Part shown: positions 11,732 to 22,244 of the stretch, piece by piece
Layout of the letters: every line of letters starts with the position of its first letter
How positions within the stretch are numbered: position 1 is the stretch's first letter
Origin: Ceratobasidium sp. AG-K
Lineage: Eukaryota > Basidiomycota > Agaricomycetes > Cantharellales > Ceratobasidiaceae
Length of the DNA: 64,000 bases
Reading direction: 5' to 3'
Assembly (NCBI GenBank): GCA_037039685.1
Contig: JAWNGF010000015.1
Coordinates: 1,069,001-1,133,000 of the forward strand
Translations under genes and position numbers: made by a program
Notes under the pieces: model-generated
What the model saw: only the letters and a program-made list of their open reading frames with translations
What the model was told of the DNA's origin: nothing
The model's database searches: none

Positions 11732-12271
11732 AGTGAGCTCGATGTCCAAAGCTCATCAGATGCTGTTGCCCACATGAAGCATCACGGGGGAACAATGCGA
11801 GGTACCTATGTCTTTTTCTGTAGGCTCTTGAATCGTAGTAATGATAGTTTGAATATTGCATGTGTATGAACTCGTGCTGATCAGACGATTGAGCTGGGGC
11901 TGGACTCCGTCAAGGTTCGCGTGTTATGACCACCGACGCGCATCATTTGACACTAATCCTGGTACTCGCAGTTGCATACTGCCCAAGGATTCGCCCGTGT
12001 AACCATAAGGTTAAAAGCCGCTATCAAGCTTCAGAAGGTCAGCGAGCCGTAGTAATGTATTAAGCCGCCGTAAAAATGTTATGCGTTGCTTTGCGATCTC
12101 GTACGAATGGTTGGCGGTCTAACTGCACATAAATGAAGGGCGCGTGAAACCCGCCCCCGACAATATTGGCCAGTCATGCGCCCAAGCAATCGAATCCGGC
12201 AATGGGTGATAGGACCGATCAACGGCAGCATCAATTCATTGATAACATTTAGTATTACATTCACAGATAGA
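11732..12271. other. Intergenic region
   Basis: About 540 bp between the fold-back element and the receptor stop codon. No gene or repeat is recognised. Confidence 0.4.
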
Positions 12272-13783
12272 TTACACGAAGGACTCATGCGAATCCCAGG
12301 AAAGAAAATCTCGGGCCAGTTCAATGATCGGCCTATTCGCGAGCATACAGATGCGTCCAGTAACAATTAGTAAACATGCTGGAGCGAGGAGCAAATGACG
12401 TACCACAGGCTGAATTCCGTGGAGAGAGGGCAACGAGGTTTGAGGGTCTGTATAGATGGAGGGTGATGTGTGCTCAGGGTCTTTCACTTCAGCAGTGCTA
12501 GCCTCCGGTTCAAGACCATGTGCGTCTTTGGTTGATTCGTGAGCCGAAATAGTATCTTGGTCGCTAAAGAAGGGGTTATAATCAATATTCCCCATAGATA
12601 CTGAGGATGGTCCATATACGCACCTTAGAGGCAGCACGGGTGCTTGCTTGGACTTGATTCGGAGAATATGAATCTTGGTCCAAGTATACATGTGTTTGTA
12701 CTCCAGCATCACCTCTTTGCTAGTGCCGAAGAAGAGGAATAGACTGAGAGAACAGAGAGGTATAGTAAAGTACCAGAGGACCACTTGTTGGGTGAGCACG
12801 AGCTCTGGTAACAAGATCTTGGGATACACGGGAATGAAATTCCAATCTTCGTGAACATTGTCCCAAGAGGTCCAGGGGGACACCCCAGATTGAATGTTCA
12901 AAACTAGAACATAGAGCGACAAGCCCGTGGCGAATGTGATCTCGACTATCGACAAGGAGATCAGGCGAACCCAACGATCCCAAGTAATACCCGAGCGAGA
13001 GGTACGCAGGACCATTTGGAACTGTTCTCGACGGATAATAAACCAGCGTAATGCGATGGCTGCGGAGAAAACTTGGTTGCAGTATACGATACAAAAGAGT
13101 GGCACACACCTCCGTATACCGCCGCGACCAGAGCCAATGCAAGCGGAGGGATCGAAACAATAAATAGGGCGGGAATAGATACGAGCATGTTCTATCACAA
13201 GACGCTAAAAGTTATTTGAATAATTAAGCAAAAGCCTGAATCCGTACCGGTGTGCACCCAAATTCCTCCACGATATCGAAACGATGACCTTGAACTACGT
13301 AGTCTGAATTCCTGGAATTAGTGGTTGCTCTCTAGCATAAGGGAAAGCAACATACGCAAGGCCATGTCAATTAAGGGGAACCCCATGCATATCCCAAGGT
13401 CGAATATCATTCGCCGACGCCTTATTTTTGCAGTGGGGACCACGTAGGATGGGGAAGCCACTTGTGCGAGCTGACGGCAGATACACAGAGCAGAAGACAA
13501 GAGACCAATATTGGCGCCAATCACGATTTTTGTTGCTGTATACGAGTGAGCTGCGTGTCCATCATGGTAAACCAATCTACATACTTATATCACACCAGAC
13601 CCAATACCTTACAATCACATTATCTCCCCAAATGATGCTATTGACGCCGCGTATGACGTTACACAAAAAGAGCCAAATGACTAGCGAAACGATCGCAATG
13701 TTCCCTGTCCGCCAGTGCAATGGCAGAGGTATAAGCACGAGCAATGCACCAATGAAGCTGATGACGGGGAAGTCGACTCTCAT
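12272..13783 (-). CDS. STE3-like: Ste3-type pheromone receptor (seven-TM GPCR)
   Basis: Fungal mating-pheromone receptor, a class D GPCR that in basidiomycetes binds lipopeptide pheromones and signals through a heterotrimeric G protein at the plasma membrane. Five exons: 13783-13585, 13535-13356, 13303-13248, 13191-13110 and 13059-12272, giving 434 residues. Diagnostic segments: TM1 (FPVISFIGALLVLIPLPLHW then RTGN), TM2 (AIVSLVIWLFLCNVIRGVNS), TM3 with CICRQLA, the loop YVVQGHRFDIVEEFGCTP, TM4 (LVSIPALFIVSIPPLALALV) and TM5 with ALRWFIIRREQF. TM6 and TM7 lie in the last exon, followed by a long hydrophilic tail. The acceptor at 13303 was chosen because the alternative at 13316 reads into a stop. 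The end of the tail is uncertain; a GTACGT donor near 12403 could remove part of it. No pheromone precursor with a CaaX end was found nearby. Confidence 0.88.
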
Positions 13784-14432
13784 GGTACACGGGGCTGGAG
13801 GGAAGGGGGAAATCAAAGCATGCCCGACGCAGGCATTGTTATACCAGCGAAATGAATGAATAAAGGAACAAAAGCAATTCAAAATTCAGGTTTGGTAAGG
13901 CGGGTGATCTACACAGCTGCTTTCAGCAGATGAACAGAAGGTGCTCTGTGGGGCTTTATTTGCATTTATGTACAATGACCCCCGATATGGCTTTGCCGTC
14001 CGATAGAATCAGATATGGGTGGCAATTTATTCTCCCAAACGCAGCGCACCCGTTACGCCTCACCTTGATTGCTGCCAAAGTATTGAGAGTCTGTACGATC
14101 CAACATTTGAATTTAACCCAAAGGCAACCCTACCCTTGTCTCGATTTCAGCGGAGTGACTATGTAGCAGTCCTGTGACATAGTGGTTGACCCCGGCTGCA
14201 TTCTACACCCTCCCTAAGTTGGGTGGCATTGTGAAAGCGTGCCCAATTAAGTACGAGTAATTTATGGGAAACAAAGGGCAATTGTCCCCTGGAAAGTATT
14301 GCAGACAAAAGTCGACTCGCAGATGCAGATTTTGTTTGTCGAGAAATCCCTTCAGAAGAAGCATCTTCGTTAACCACAAGAATTTGATGTGGGCGGCAAC
14401 CCCTAGCTTGGAGTCATCTACCTTGATAATAG
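13784..14432. other. Intergenic region upstream of the receptor
   Basis: Presumed receptor promoter near 13784-13900. No further gene is supported; short frames here end without a CaaX motif. Confidence 0.4.
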
Positions 14433-14619
14433 GTAACACTATGGACCCCAGATCTCCGTATTTTGCGGAGATAACCAACGTATCCAGTGTCAAGACCCAG
14501 TCGCTCTGACAAGCACTCTCGAAAATACGGGGTTTATCTCCTTATTTTGCCAATGCTACGGACAAAAGGTTCGTAACGAAGTCCGTAAAATGCGGAGATC
14601 TGGGGCCTACGGTGTAAAC
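14433..14619. mobile_element. MITE-like element with about 40-bp terminal inverted repeats
   Basis: The left end reads GTAACACTATGGACCCCAGA then TCTCCGTATTTTGCGGA. The complement of the right end reads GTTTACACCGTAGGCCCCAG then ATCTCCGCATTTTACGGA. The two ends match for about 40 bp with a few differences, around a core of roughly 100 bp that has no coding frame. This is the structure of a non-autonomous DNA transposon. I could not define a convincing target-site duplication, so the family is unassigned. Confidence 0.6.
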
Positions 14620-16332
14620 TGATGGTGGACGAAGTCGCACACGTATCTAGGCATCATTAGCTCCATCGTGAGCCACCACATAATGTTCATTTGAGGCGAT
14701 TCAAATGGCCTGGACGACGGGAAATTGGAAGCATATAGTGGCAAGATCGACTTTATTCGACGGAGTTGGCTACTGGTGTCATCGTCCTGAATGTGTATCG
14801 TTTGAGCTCACGTGCAACGATTCCTTGATTTTATTTCCCTCCCGCTACGCTTCAACCTCATAGTTTAGTTTTCCTCGTAATTTCCTATTTCGTCCACGCC
14901 AAATTCACTTGTCCTTCTTGTGCTTACAACCACTTGACTACCAAGCCCGACTTGAGCTATACTGACCTCAATAGTATGTTTTCGGCTCCCGTTTCACCCC
15001 AAGGCTATAGGTGCTTACTTGGCCCAAAAGCCTATCGCATAGCTACCCGTTTATCCTACCACAGACGCCATCACCAGGTCTGGCGCCCGTCCCCTAACCT
15101 TGCTCGCGTCCCGGAGCCTCTGTTCCTCTCCACCATGCTGCGCTAGGATTCTCAGGCGCGCCAGCCCATAGCGAGAGTCAGACTGAGGTAACTCAATAGA
15201 TCATTGCTAACGGCCTCTACGTGTGAGCACTCACGCCCCGGGCGAATAACAGAGGTGATAAATATTACTATATATGCATACGTTTGGTCCCACTAGGGCC
15301 TTCAGGCGAAGCCTTGTGGGTACCCGTTGAAGGGTAACAAGCGATGACAGGTCATTTATTGACAATACCAGGAGGCTCTATAGCCAAGAGCTGAATGATT
15401 CGGTTTCGTGGAGTCTCGATCAGCAGGGCCAAAGGATTATAAAAACGCAATTATATTACCAGTGCCCATGCTGTCTCCCTCGAATCGCATCCCCAATCCC
15501 TTGCGCGTGAGCACTCGAGCGGGTGTGGCGTTACAAGGAGCCAGGTACAAAACTACGGTTTTGATATTAATATTCACGACATCCCTGTTACCAGTGTTAG
15601 TTGTGTATATAGTGTTACTCAAATGTTATGATCTACACGATAGAACGAGCGAATGAGTTGAATAAGCAATATGAGGTCCGTGAATGGAAAAGTTAATTCA
15701 TTCAGCAAAGTTCCCGCCCTGGACTTCTGAGTGGTCCAGGACTTCCGGGATGTCCAAGGAATGTATCAAATCGGCCAACTCAGGATTATTTGGCCCGTGT
15801 CGCTCGAATTTGGCCGGGACTTCTGGTTGTCCAGAAAGCGACAATTTGAAATCCATTGACAGGAATTCTAAATTTATCACGGCCTGCACGGAGTTAGGTT
15901 AACTCCCGACACTTCTCACAGTGACCTCGGGAGGATCCGATCCGTTGATACGATATTTCCCGATCTTGATCTAACCAGTGCACATAAAAGTCAATTCTTG
16001 TCGCGCTTGTTCCTGAAGTCCAGCTGCTCGACGCCCTACGCCAATTTCCCATGCTGAAGATGTAGGCGATCAACGTTGATAATTCACTAACACCCGTCCT
16101 GGTGCTTCTCGAACACATCCACGGGGTCTGTATTGATGGTCGATTTTTCTCCAGACCGACCGCCAAGGACGGCAGCAAGGCAGAGATCAAACAACATGTA
16201 GATTTCCAACATTGATCGGCTCTGCCGACGAGCGCAAAGCTTCAAACACGAATTTCCAACATATTACAATGCCAAGAAGCCTTTTGCACACTCTCGAGTT
16301 TGAGTCTACTGTTTTGCTCGGTGAAACAAGGA
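14620..16332. other. Intergenic region
   Basis: No gene is supported before the promoter of the next secreted gene. From about 15980 the sequence resembles the regions upstream of the 24.6 and 28.4 kb paralogues (duplicated promoter DNA). Confidence 0.4.
16101..16145 (+). repeat. Duplicated upstream promoter block of the secreted family
   Basis: A block of the form GCTTCTCGAACACATCCACG then GGGTCT, 323 bp before the start codon at 16424. Related blocks lie at 18728-18772, 21170-21210, 24249-24290 and 28028-28068, each 320-365 bp upstream of a paralogue. Confidence 0.55.
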
Positions 16333-16340
16333 TATATAAA
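16333..16340 (+). promoter_or_regulatory. TATA box of family copy 3
   Basis: TATATAAA, 91 bp upstream of the ATG at 16424. It is preceded by a GAGTCTAC..TTTTGC stretch also seen upstream of the 19.1 and 28.4 kb copies. Confidence 0.65.
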
Positions 16341-16423
16341 CGGCTGCCTGTGGAGCTTCAGACTCATCGTCCCGCCTTTGCTTCTTCACACCACCGCCTG
16401 ACTCAGTCCAATCCCACTTCACC

Positions 16424-17142
16424 ATGAGCTCATTCACTCGCTACGCCGCCGTCGCCGTCGTCGTTCTCTCTCTTGGGTTCCTTGTTGCCTCCGCCCCGTT
16501 GGCGAATGATATCACAATACCGGCCATCATTGGCACGGACCCGGTCTCTCTCGCCTGCTCCAAGCTGGCTGTCGACATTGAGGCTCACCTTAAGGCTCTT
16601 TGTCAGTTCTCTATGCCGCTCGCCGCTTTAGTTCAACTGACAAGCCATTTGCAGTTGGATGCACAACGCTTGCCGATGCACAAGTCGTGATTCAGGCCAT
16701 AGTCTCCTTGCTCCAAATTTGCGCAGACGATTTCCTCAAAATCGGTGCCGAAGTTGTCGTCGAAGCCGAGGCCAAGGCTAGCATTGTTGCCTGCTTTGTC
16801 GCCATGATCACAGTATGTTGCTTTGCTCCCGAGTGTATAAACTCTTCTCACCTGCTCAATTTTAATTAGCTCCTGCTACGAGCTTGCGTTCATCTCTCGA
16901 TTAGGATTGGCCTTGCAGCTGTTGTTGCACTTTGCGCACAGGTTGATGTCGTCCTCAAGGTGTTTTTTGTTAGCCTGAACGTCTGCCTCGATGGCATTGT
17001 TGCTTTGATCGCTAAGGAGTAAGTGTTTTGTTAACTCTAGATAGCCTCATATTAACATCCGTTACCCAGTCTTGCATCTACCGTTGCTGGTTCTTTCGCT
17101 CAGCTTCAGTTCAAGCTCTGCATGGGTGTTCTCGGCCTTTAA
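16424..17142 (+). CDS. Small secreted cysteine-containing protein (family copy 3)
   Basis: Four exons: 16424-16601, 16655-16812, 16870-17018 and 17070-17142, giving 185 residues. The start has the family signal peptide MSSFTRYAAVAVVVLSLGFL. The core reads CADDFLKIGAEVVVEAEAKA and SIVACFVAMIT; exon 3 has ACVHLSIRIGLAAVVALCAQ and SLNVCLDG; the tail is KLCMGVLGL. The first donor is GTCAGT, weaker than in other copies, but the phase 1 junction is conserved. Cysteines near each exon border are conserved and suggest disulfides in a helical, largely hydrophobic secreted protein. No known domain is recognised. Exon 3 is the most divergent part of this copy. Confidence 0.85.
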
Positions 17143-18993
17143 TATGCTCATGTCTGAATGGTGAACACTGTTGTTTGCCAGACATTTGATTCCCTGGGTC
17201 ATTGATAGGATTGCGTGTACTGGTCTTGCACTACTACGCGTCATAATTGATTCTGCTTCTACAAACATGACCAGTGTTCCCGTACCATTCGCACTCATGT
17301 GAATGTCTACGCTATTTTCACCCCGTTGGTGCTCAAGCTCGTAAAGAACCAGGCTTTCATAACTTCCCTGCCCTTAGCACGGTAGAAAACTTGACTGATT
17401 GCACGTTTTTCGATTATCTTTCAGAGTTTTACCAAATCACGTAAGGTACGTGTAAATGACATTATTCGCGCGTACGAACGAACCGTACTTGTCCGTAGAT
17501 TATAATCGGCATTTGTCCAATATGAAGCCTGTATCAAACTGGGGGAGCGGGCTTGAGCATACCCGTTGTGAACGTTGAGCAATGCTTGGTCGGGCCGAAG
17601 AGGTCTAGGCGCATGCTCAGCGTGAGTTGGTTCACCACGGTCGAAAATGGCAGGGTCGAAGCAACTAGAGCCAACAAAACGCGTTGCATGTGACCTCACA
17701 ATATGGCCACCAGTGCCGGTTAGGGGGCGGAGTTGAGTACCCGGCATTAGGCGTGGGCATACAGAACGGGTGCTATCGCATCACCTATGAGAATGGAGAT
17801 CTAGATAAGCTACCAGGCGCTCACCAAGCTCTAGTTGGAAGGTGGCGTATGCACCATGTCAGCGCTTACCACAGATTGAACGGAGCAGAACTACTACACA
17901 CCAGGATTCATTCGCACCCGCCACACCCCCTCCCATTAAATATGTCCCAACAAGATACGACACTTTTTGTACATCGTAATTTCTAGCTAAAACAGAGTGG
18001 CTCAAATGAGCGAGGTATTGTTCGTGGCGTACTCATCGGCATGGAAATTTCGAAAGTCGGCGAAGGCCCAATGTACGATATAGGAACCTGGCAGATTGAT
18101 GGCTAATGTATTGATGATAGTGATATTCGACTATCTTGTGCGGTGTCAGACGCTCAACCACTGGTAAAAAAAAGGAACAGGCAATATGCGACGACCAGGA
18201 GTGTGTGCTCGTGCGGTGTGATGACGGCGCTTAGCGGCATCCGTCGGGCGAGATCGGGACCGACGGAAACAAATTATTGGATACTGGAACCCAAGGCTCT
18301 GACTTTACGCGACTTGGGTACAGCAATGTCAGAAGAGCCTCCTCTCATGACCGATGATCGAGCTCCGATTCCCGAAAAGACATAGCAGGAGCTGGGCTGG
18401 AATTTCGGGCGTTACGACCAGCGTCGTTGACAGCCTTGGCATGCATCGCTCTCGACAGCGTGCAGCTTGCCGACAATACAACGGAAAAAGTATGTCCTCA
18501 TTTTTGCTGTTCGCCACACCATCGCGACACGAAAATCCACACGGGCCGAATACTCCTCTGGCACTATACAAGTCGTGCTATGCACTGATCGACGTTTAAT
18601 CACCTTCTCTGAAACCCAATTGTTGCTTCCTAGTACCTGGGTCACCACCATGTTCGATGATCCACGGCGATCTGCTTAGCCATAAATGGTAAAGATCCCA
18701 CGCTGGCGATTGATTAGAAGATCCCTGGCGCTTCTTCAACACACCTACAGGGTCTCTATCGGCGATGTCATTCTGTCAAGACTTGCTGAAATTTGCAGCA
18801 ACTCGACTGGGAACCAATAACACACGCAATTGCAATACCGACGGACTCTCCCGACATAGGCGCAAAATGCCTCTTCGCTGAGGCGGTAAATGCCGTTTCA
18901 AGTCGTTACGAGAATTCGTACGAGAGAATTGTGACAAGACACCCCTTGCACTGTTTCGCGTCTCAGTCTAGAATTTTGCACCTTGAAATCAGG
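17143..18993. other. Intergenic region
   Basis: No gene is supported. From about 18720 onward lies the promoter DNA shared with the other secreted genes, including the block at 18728-18772 and GCAATACCGACGGACTCTCC at 18832-18851, which recurs near 24329 and 21270. Confidence 0.45.
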
Positions 18994-19001
18994 TATATAA
19001 A
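18994..19001 (+). promoter_or_regulatory. TATA box of family copy 4
   Basis: TATATAAA, 98 bp upstream of the ATG at 19092. The AGTCTAGAATTTTGC upstream matches a stretch before the 28.4 kb copy. Confidence 0.65.
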
Positions 19002-19091
19002 CTGGCGCTGGCGGGCATTCGACTCCATCATCCCCACTTCTCCCTCACTCCTCCACTCAACTCACTTTTCTACTCCACACCTTCATTCACC

Positions 19092-19812
19092 ATGAGCTCC
19101 TTCACTCGCTACGCTGCCGTCGCCGTTGTTGTGCTCTCCCTCGGATTCCTTGTCGCTTCGGCCCCGGTGACCCAGTACGCTAGCATTCCCATCATCACTG
19201 GCGAGGATCCAGTCTCCCAGGTTTGTGCCAAGGTGTTTGTCGATATCGAGGTCAAGATCAAAGCACTTGGTGAGTTTCTCTCTCTCGTGCTCCCGCCACT
19301 GTTATTCACTCGTCTCCCCAGTTGCGTGTACAACCGAGGCAGAACTGACAGCTGCGATAACTGCCCTCGTTGCCGTGTTCAAGGCTTGCGCGGACGAGCT
19401 ATTACAGATTGGCGCGGATGTTACGGTTGAAGTTGAGGCCAAGGCTAACATCGTCGCATTCTTTGTCGCTTGTATTACCGTGAGTTGACCGGGGCAAGGA
19501 GGTACTTACGCGAGCTTATATACCCTCATTGCCGATTAGCTCCTCGCCCAAGTCTGTGTCCAGCTCGCTCTCAAGGTCAACATCTCGGTTGTTGTTGCGC
19601 TCTGCGCAAAGATTGACGTGGTGCTCCGCCTGTGCCTCGTCAACTTGGACATTTGCATTGGCGGAATCATTGCTCTCATTGCCAAGGCGTGAGTTTGTTG
19701 CCTTTTCTCAATGGCATTATGCTGACATTTTTTGTCTAGCATTGCTTCTGTTACTCTCGACCTTTTGACTCAGATCCAGCTCAAGCTCTGCTTGGGCGTT
19801 CTTGGGCTCTAA
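19092..19812 (+). CDS. Small secreted cysteine-containing protein (family copy 4)
   Basis: Four exons: 19092-19269, 19322-19479, 19540-19688 and 19740-19812, giving 185 residues. Signal peptide MSSFTRYAAVAVVVLSLGFL, nearly identical to that of copy 3. The mature part has SQVCAKVFVDIEVKIKAL, then CADELLQIGADVTVEVEAKA, then VCVQLALKVNISVVVALCAK, NLDICIGGIIALIAK and KLCLGVLGL. All donors and acceptors are canonical, and every exon has the same length as in copy 3. The IVAC cysteine of exon 2 is replaced by phenylalanine (IVAFF), with a cysteine a few residues later (FVACIT). Function is unknown; likely secreted. Confidence 0.87.
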
Positions 19813-21430
19813 CGTGCTCATGACCGAGTGATGGACTTTTTACTGTCGGATGGTTTCTTCTCTGGGACTTTGTTACAATTCCGTGTATCAGTACTGTACT
19901 CGTGCACGTCTTAATTCATCGATCTTCTTAAATATGCCCACCCTTTTAGAGTGCCTGTGTGTTCTTGTGACTCGTGTCATTCGCTCCAGTTTCCTCCCGT
20001 GTTTCCGAGAATCCGTGACGATTTTGACTCAGCGAGCCTAACAAATTATCTTCCGAGTGGACCGCTACAGCTCCAGGCAATATTTAAATGGCAGTTGTGT
20101 GCCTATCTGATTGAGCGGTCCGGCTTCACCGCACTTCCTCGTTCCTTGGCTGGTGCGCTACGATACTAACTACCCACCCAAATTTCTATTTTTCTCATCG
20201 TAAAACTCGCACTAGCTCATACTCTAGTTCTCATAAATGCCTCGCTCGCTCTATGCGTTATGCGGCCGCGGTAGATTCCCTCCACAGTTTGCGCCTGCTC
20301 AACGAGAGCGTCAAGCACAGGAAGCATCTTAGCGATGATTTTGCTTCTGGTGGCTCTTTGGGCGCGTCACTAGCAGTCAGATGTCCTGGGCTTACGCATG
20401 CGGTTTTTTCCCGTGACCAGCAGGAGTGAGTTGCCGGAGTAACTAGAGACAGCTGCGAAGACCAATACGTCTCATGTCAATCCTTTGCCAATAAAGGAAG
20501 GATGCTAATCAGGGTTCCGATTTGATATGCCACATGGCTGGAATTGATTCTGCGTGTTGCGACAAATACGCTGCTATGTTTAATGAATGCTCATGTGATC
20601 AAACTGGTGTGAATGGCCATGAAACAATTGTGCATATCCAAGCTTCCGCGCACGATTGTAGTCGAGCTCTAGGCCCTGTCCGGACAAGCGCTCCGGGAAG
20701 AAGCAGACGGGATTGAGTGTGGGATAATTCAGACATGCCGTTGTACCAGTAGCGCGTGGTGATCAGCAGTCGTGGATACAGCATCGAGGTCCAGTATGGT
20801 CGCCGCTCAAAAGTATGAAAGTAATTGCGATTTTCGAAAACATGGGACTCGGATGCACTCCAGTGCATGAGCTACAGCACTTCTTTGCGACGTACGACTC
20901 ACCGGAAACGGGGAGGAACGTAATTAGCTCTCGCGGGATTGCTTGTGGTACAGTTGGTTAAGGTCAAGGACCAATTCACTAGCATTATCGCAGAATGTCA
21001 CTAGATACGGCGTGGTTTTTCCTGTCATTTCAATCTAATCAATGTCAGTGGATTTCAAATTCATCCCAGGCGTATCCTCGATCAAAGCCTTGCTCGGCTA
21101 CCCTCACTGAGTTGCCCACACTGCAAATGGTAGAAGATCGACAATGGCAATCAATCGGCGCCACCCCCGCAGCTTCTCCAGAGAGCCTGCAGGTTTCACA
21201 TCGGCGATGCCCTAGTGCTCAAGCGGGCTGTCACAAGCTATCAAGTGACAGACAACCATCGCGTATGACTGCGATACCGACAGGGTCCCGACCCCGAGGG
21301 AGAAGTGTCGCACCGAGACGGCAATGTCCGTTGAGCTGGTAAGGAGAATTTGTACTGGGGGACTTCGCGAAGGTGGCTCTCATACAGACTGCGCGTTCGA
21401 ATTCGGCGCTTTGCTGGTAAGACGAGCACA
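19813..21430. other. Intergenic region
   Basis: No gene is supported. The distal part (about 21060-21430) is related to the upstream DNA of other copies, including GCGATACCGACAGGGTCCCG at 21271-21290. Confidence 0.45.
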
Positions 21431-21437
21431 TATAAAC
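21431..21437 (+). promoter_or_regulatory. TATA box of family copy 5
   Basis: TATAAAC in CACATATAAACAGC, 93 bp upstream of the ATG at 21524. Confidence 0.6.
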
Positions 21438-21523
21438 AGCTGTCTGATGAGCATCAAGTCCATCATCCTCCCTCCCTCCAACTTTACAGCTAGCTCACCT
21501 TCTCCCTCCACATCATCACTGCA

Positions 21524-22244
21524 ATGAGCTCCTTCACTCGCTACGCTGCCGTCGCCGCCGTTGTGATCTCACTTGGCTTCCTGGTTTCTGCGGCGCCCGC
21601 CTTCACATATGCCGAAATCCCAGTTATCACTGGCAAAGATCCTGTTTCTGTCATTTTCGCCCAGCTCTGTATTGGTATCGATGATAAGATTAAAGCGCTT
21701 CGTATGTCTACATCCCAAGTTTTTGCTTTTCTACAACTCACCCTTAACTTGTAGTCGCGTGTGCCAATATCGCCCAACTGGAAGTAGCGGTCAAGGCGCT
21801 CGTTCCCGTTTTCCAGGCCTGTGCGGACGCGCTGTTGAAGGTTGACGCTGGTGTCGCTGTTGATGTTGAGGCCAAAGCCAGCATCGTTGCTTGCATGGCT
21901 GCTATTATCACTGTCAGTCGATTTCCGTTCCTCCGCGCGTACCCAAACTCACATGAATCCCACTCGTAGCTCTTGGTCCAAGTCTGCGTGCAAGTCTCAC
22001 TCAAGTTCGGCGTCGCAGTCGTTGCCACAATCTTTGCTCAAATTGACGTTGTTGTCCGCCTCTGCCTCGTCAACCTAAACATCTGCATTGATGGCATCCT
22101 CGTCCTTGTTGCCAATGCGTAAGTTCTCCACATTGCTTGCGAGTACCAAAAAAAACTAATTTTACTCCTAGCCTTGCCTCCGTCACCGTCGGACTCTTGG
22201 CTAAGCTCGACCTCAAGCTCTGCTTGTCGGTCCTTGGCCTCTAA
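21524..22244 (+). CDS. Small secreted cysteine-containing protein (family copy 5)
   Basis: Four exons: 21524-21701, 21755-21912, 21970-22118 and 22172-22244, giving 185 residues. Signal peptide MSSFTRYAAVAAVVISLGFL, then VSAAPAF. Exon 1 lacks the usual cysteine before the KAL junction at one position (VIFAQLCIGID instead of VCAK), so the cysteine is shifted. Exon 2 has CADALLKVDAGVAVDVEAKA and SIVACMAAIIT; exon 3 has VCVQVSLKFGVAVVATIFAQ and LCLVNLNICIDGILVLVAN; the tail is KLCLSVLGL. The second donor is GTCAGT. Exon lengths equal those of copies 3 and 4. Function is unknown; likely secreted. Confidence 0.87.

Noticed and set aside
13930..14166. Possible pheromone precursor near the receptor
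   Set aside because: The frame ends in SGVTM, with no CaaX box and no conserved precursor features. Other short frames nearby also lack CaaX ends.
15690..15840. Repeated GGACTTCTG..GTCCAG phrases
   Set aside because: Only three loose, irregular copies; too few and too variable to call a tandem repeat or CRISPR-like array.
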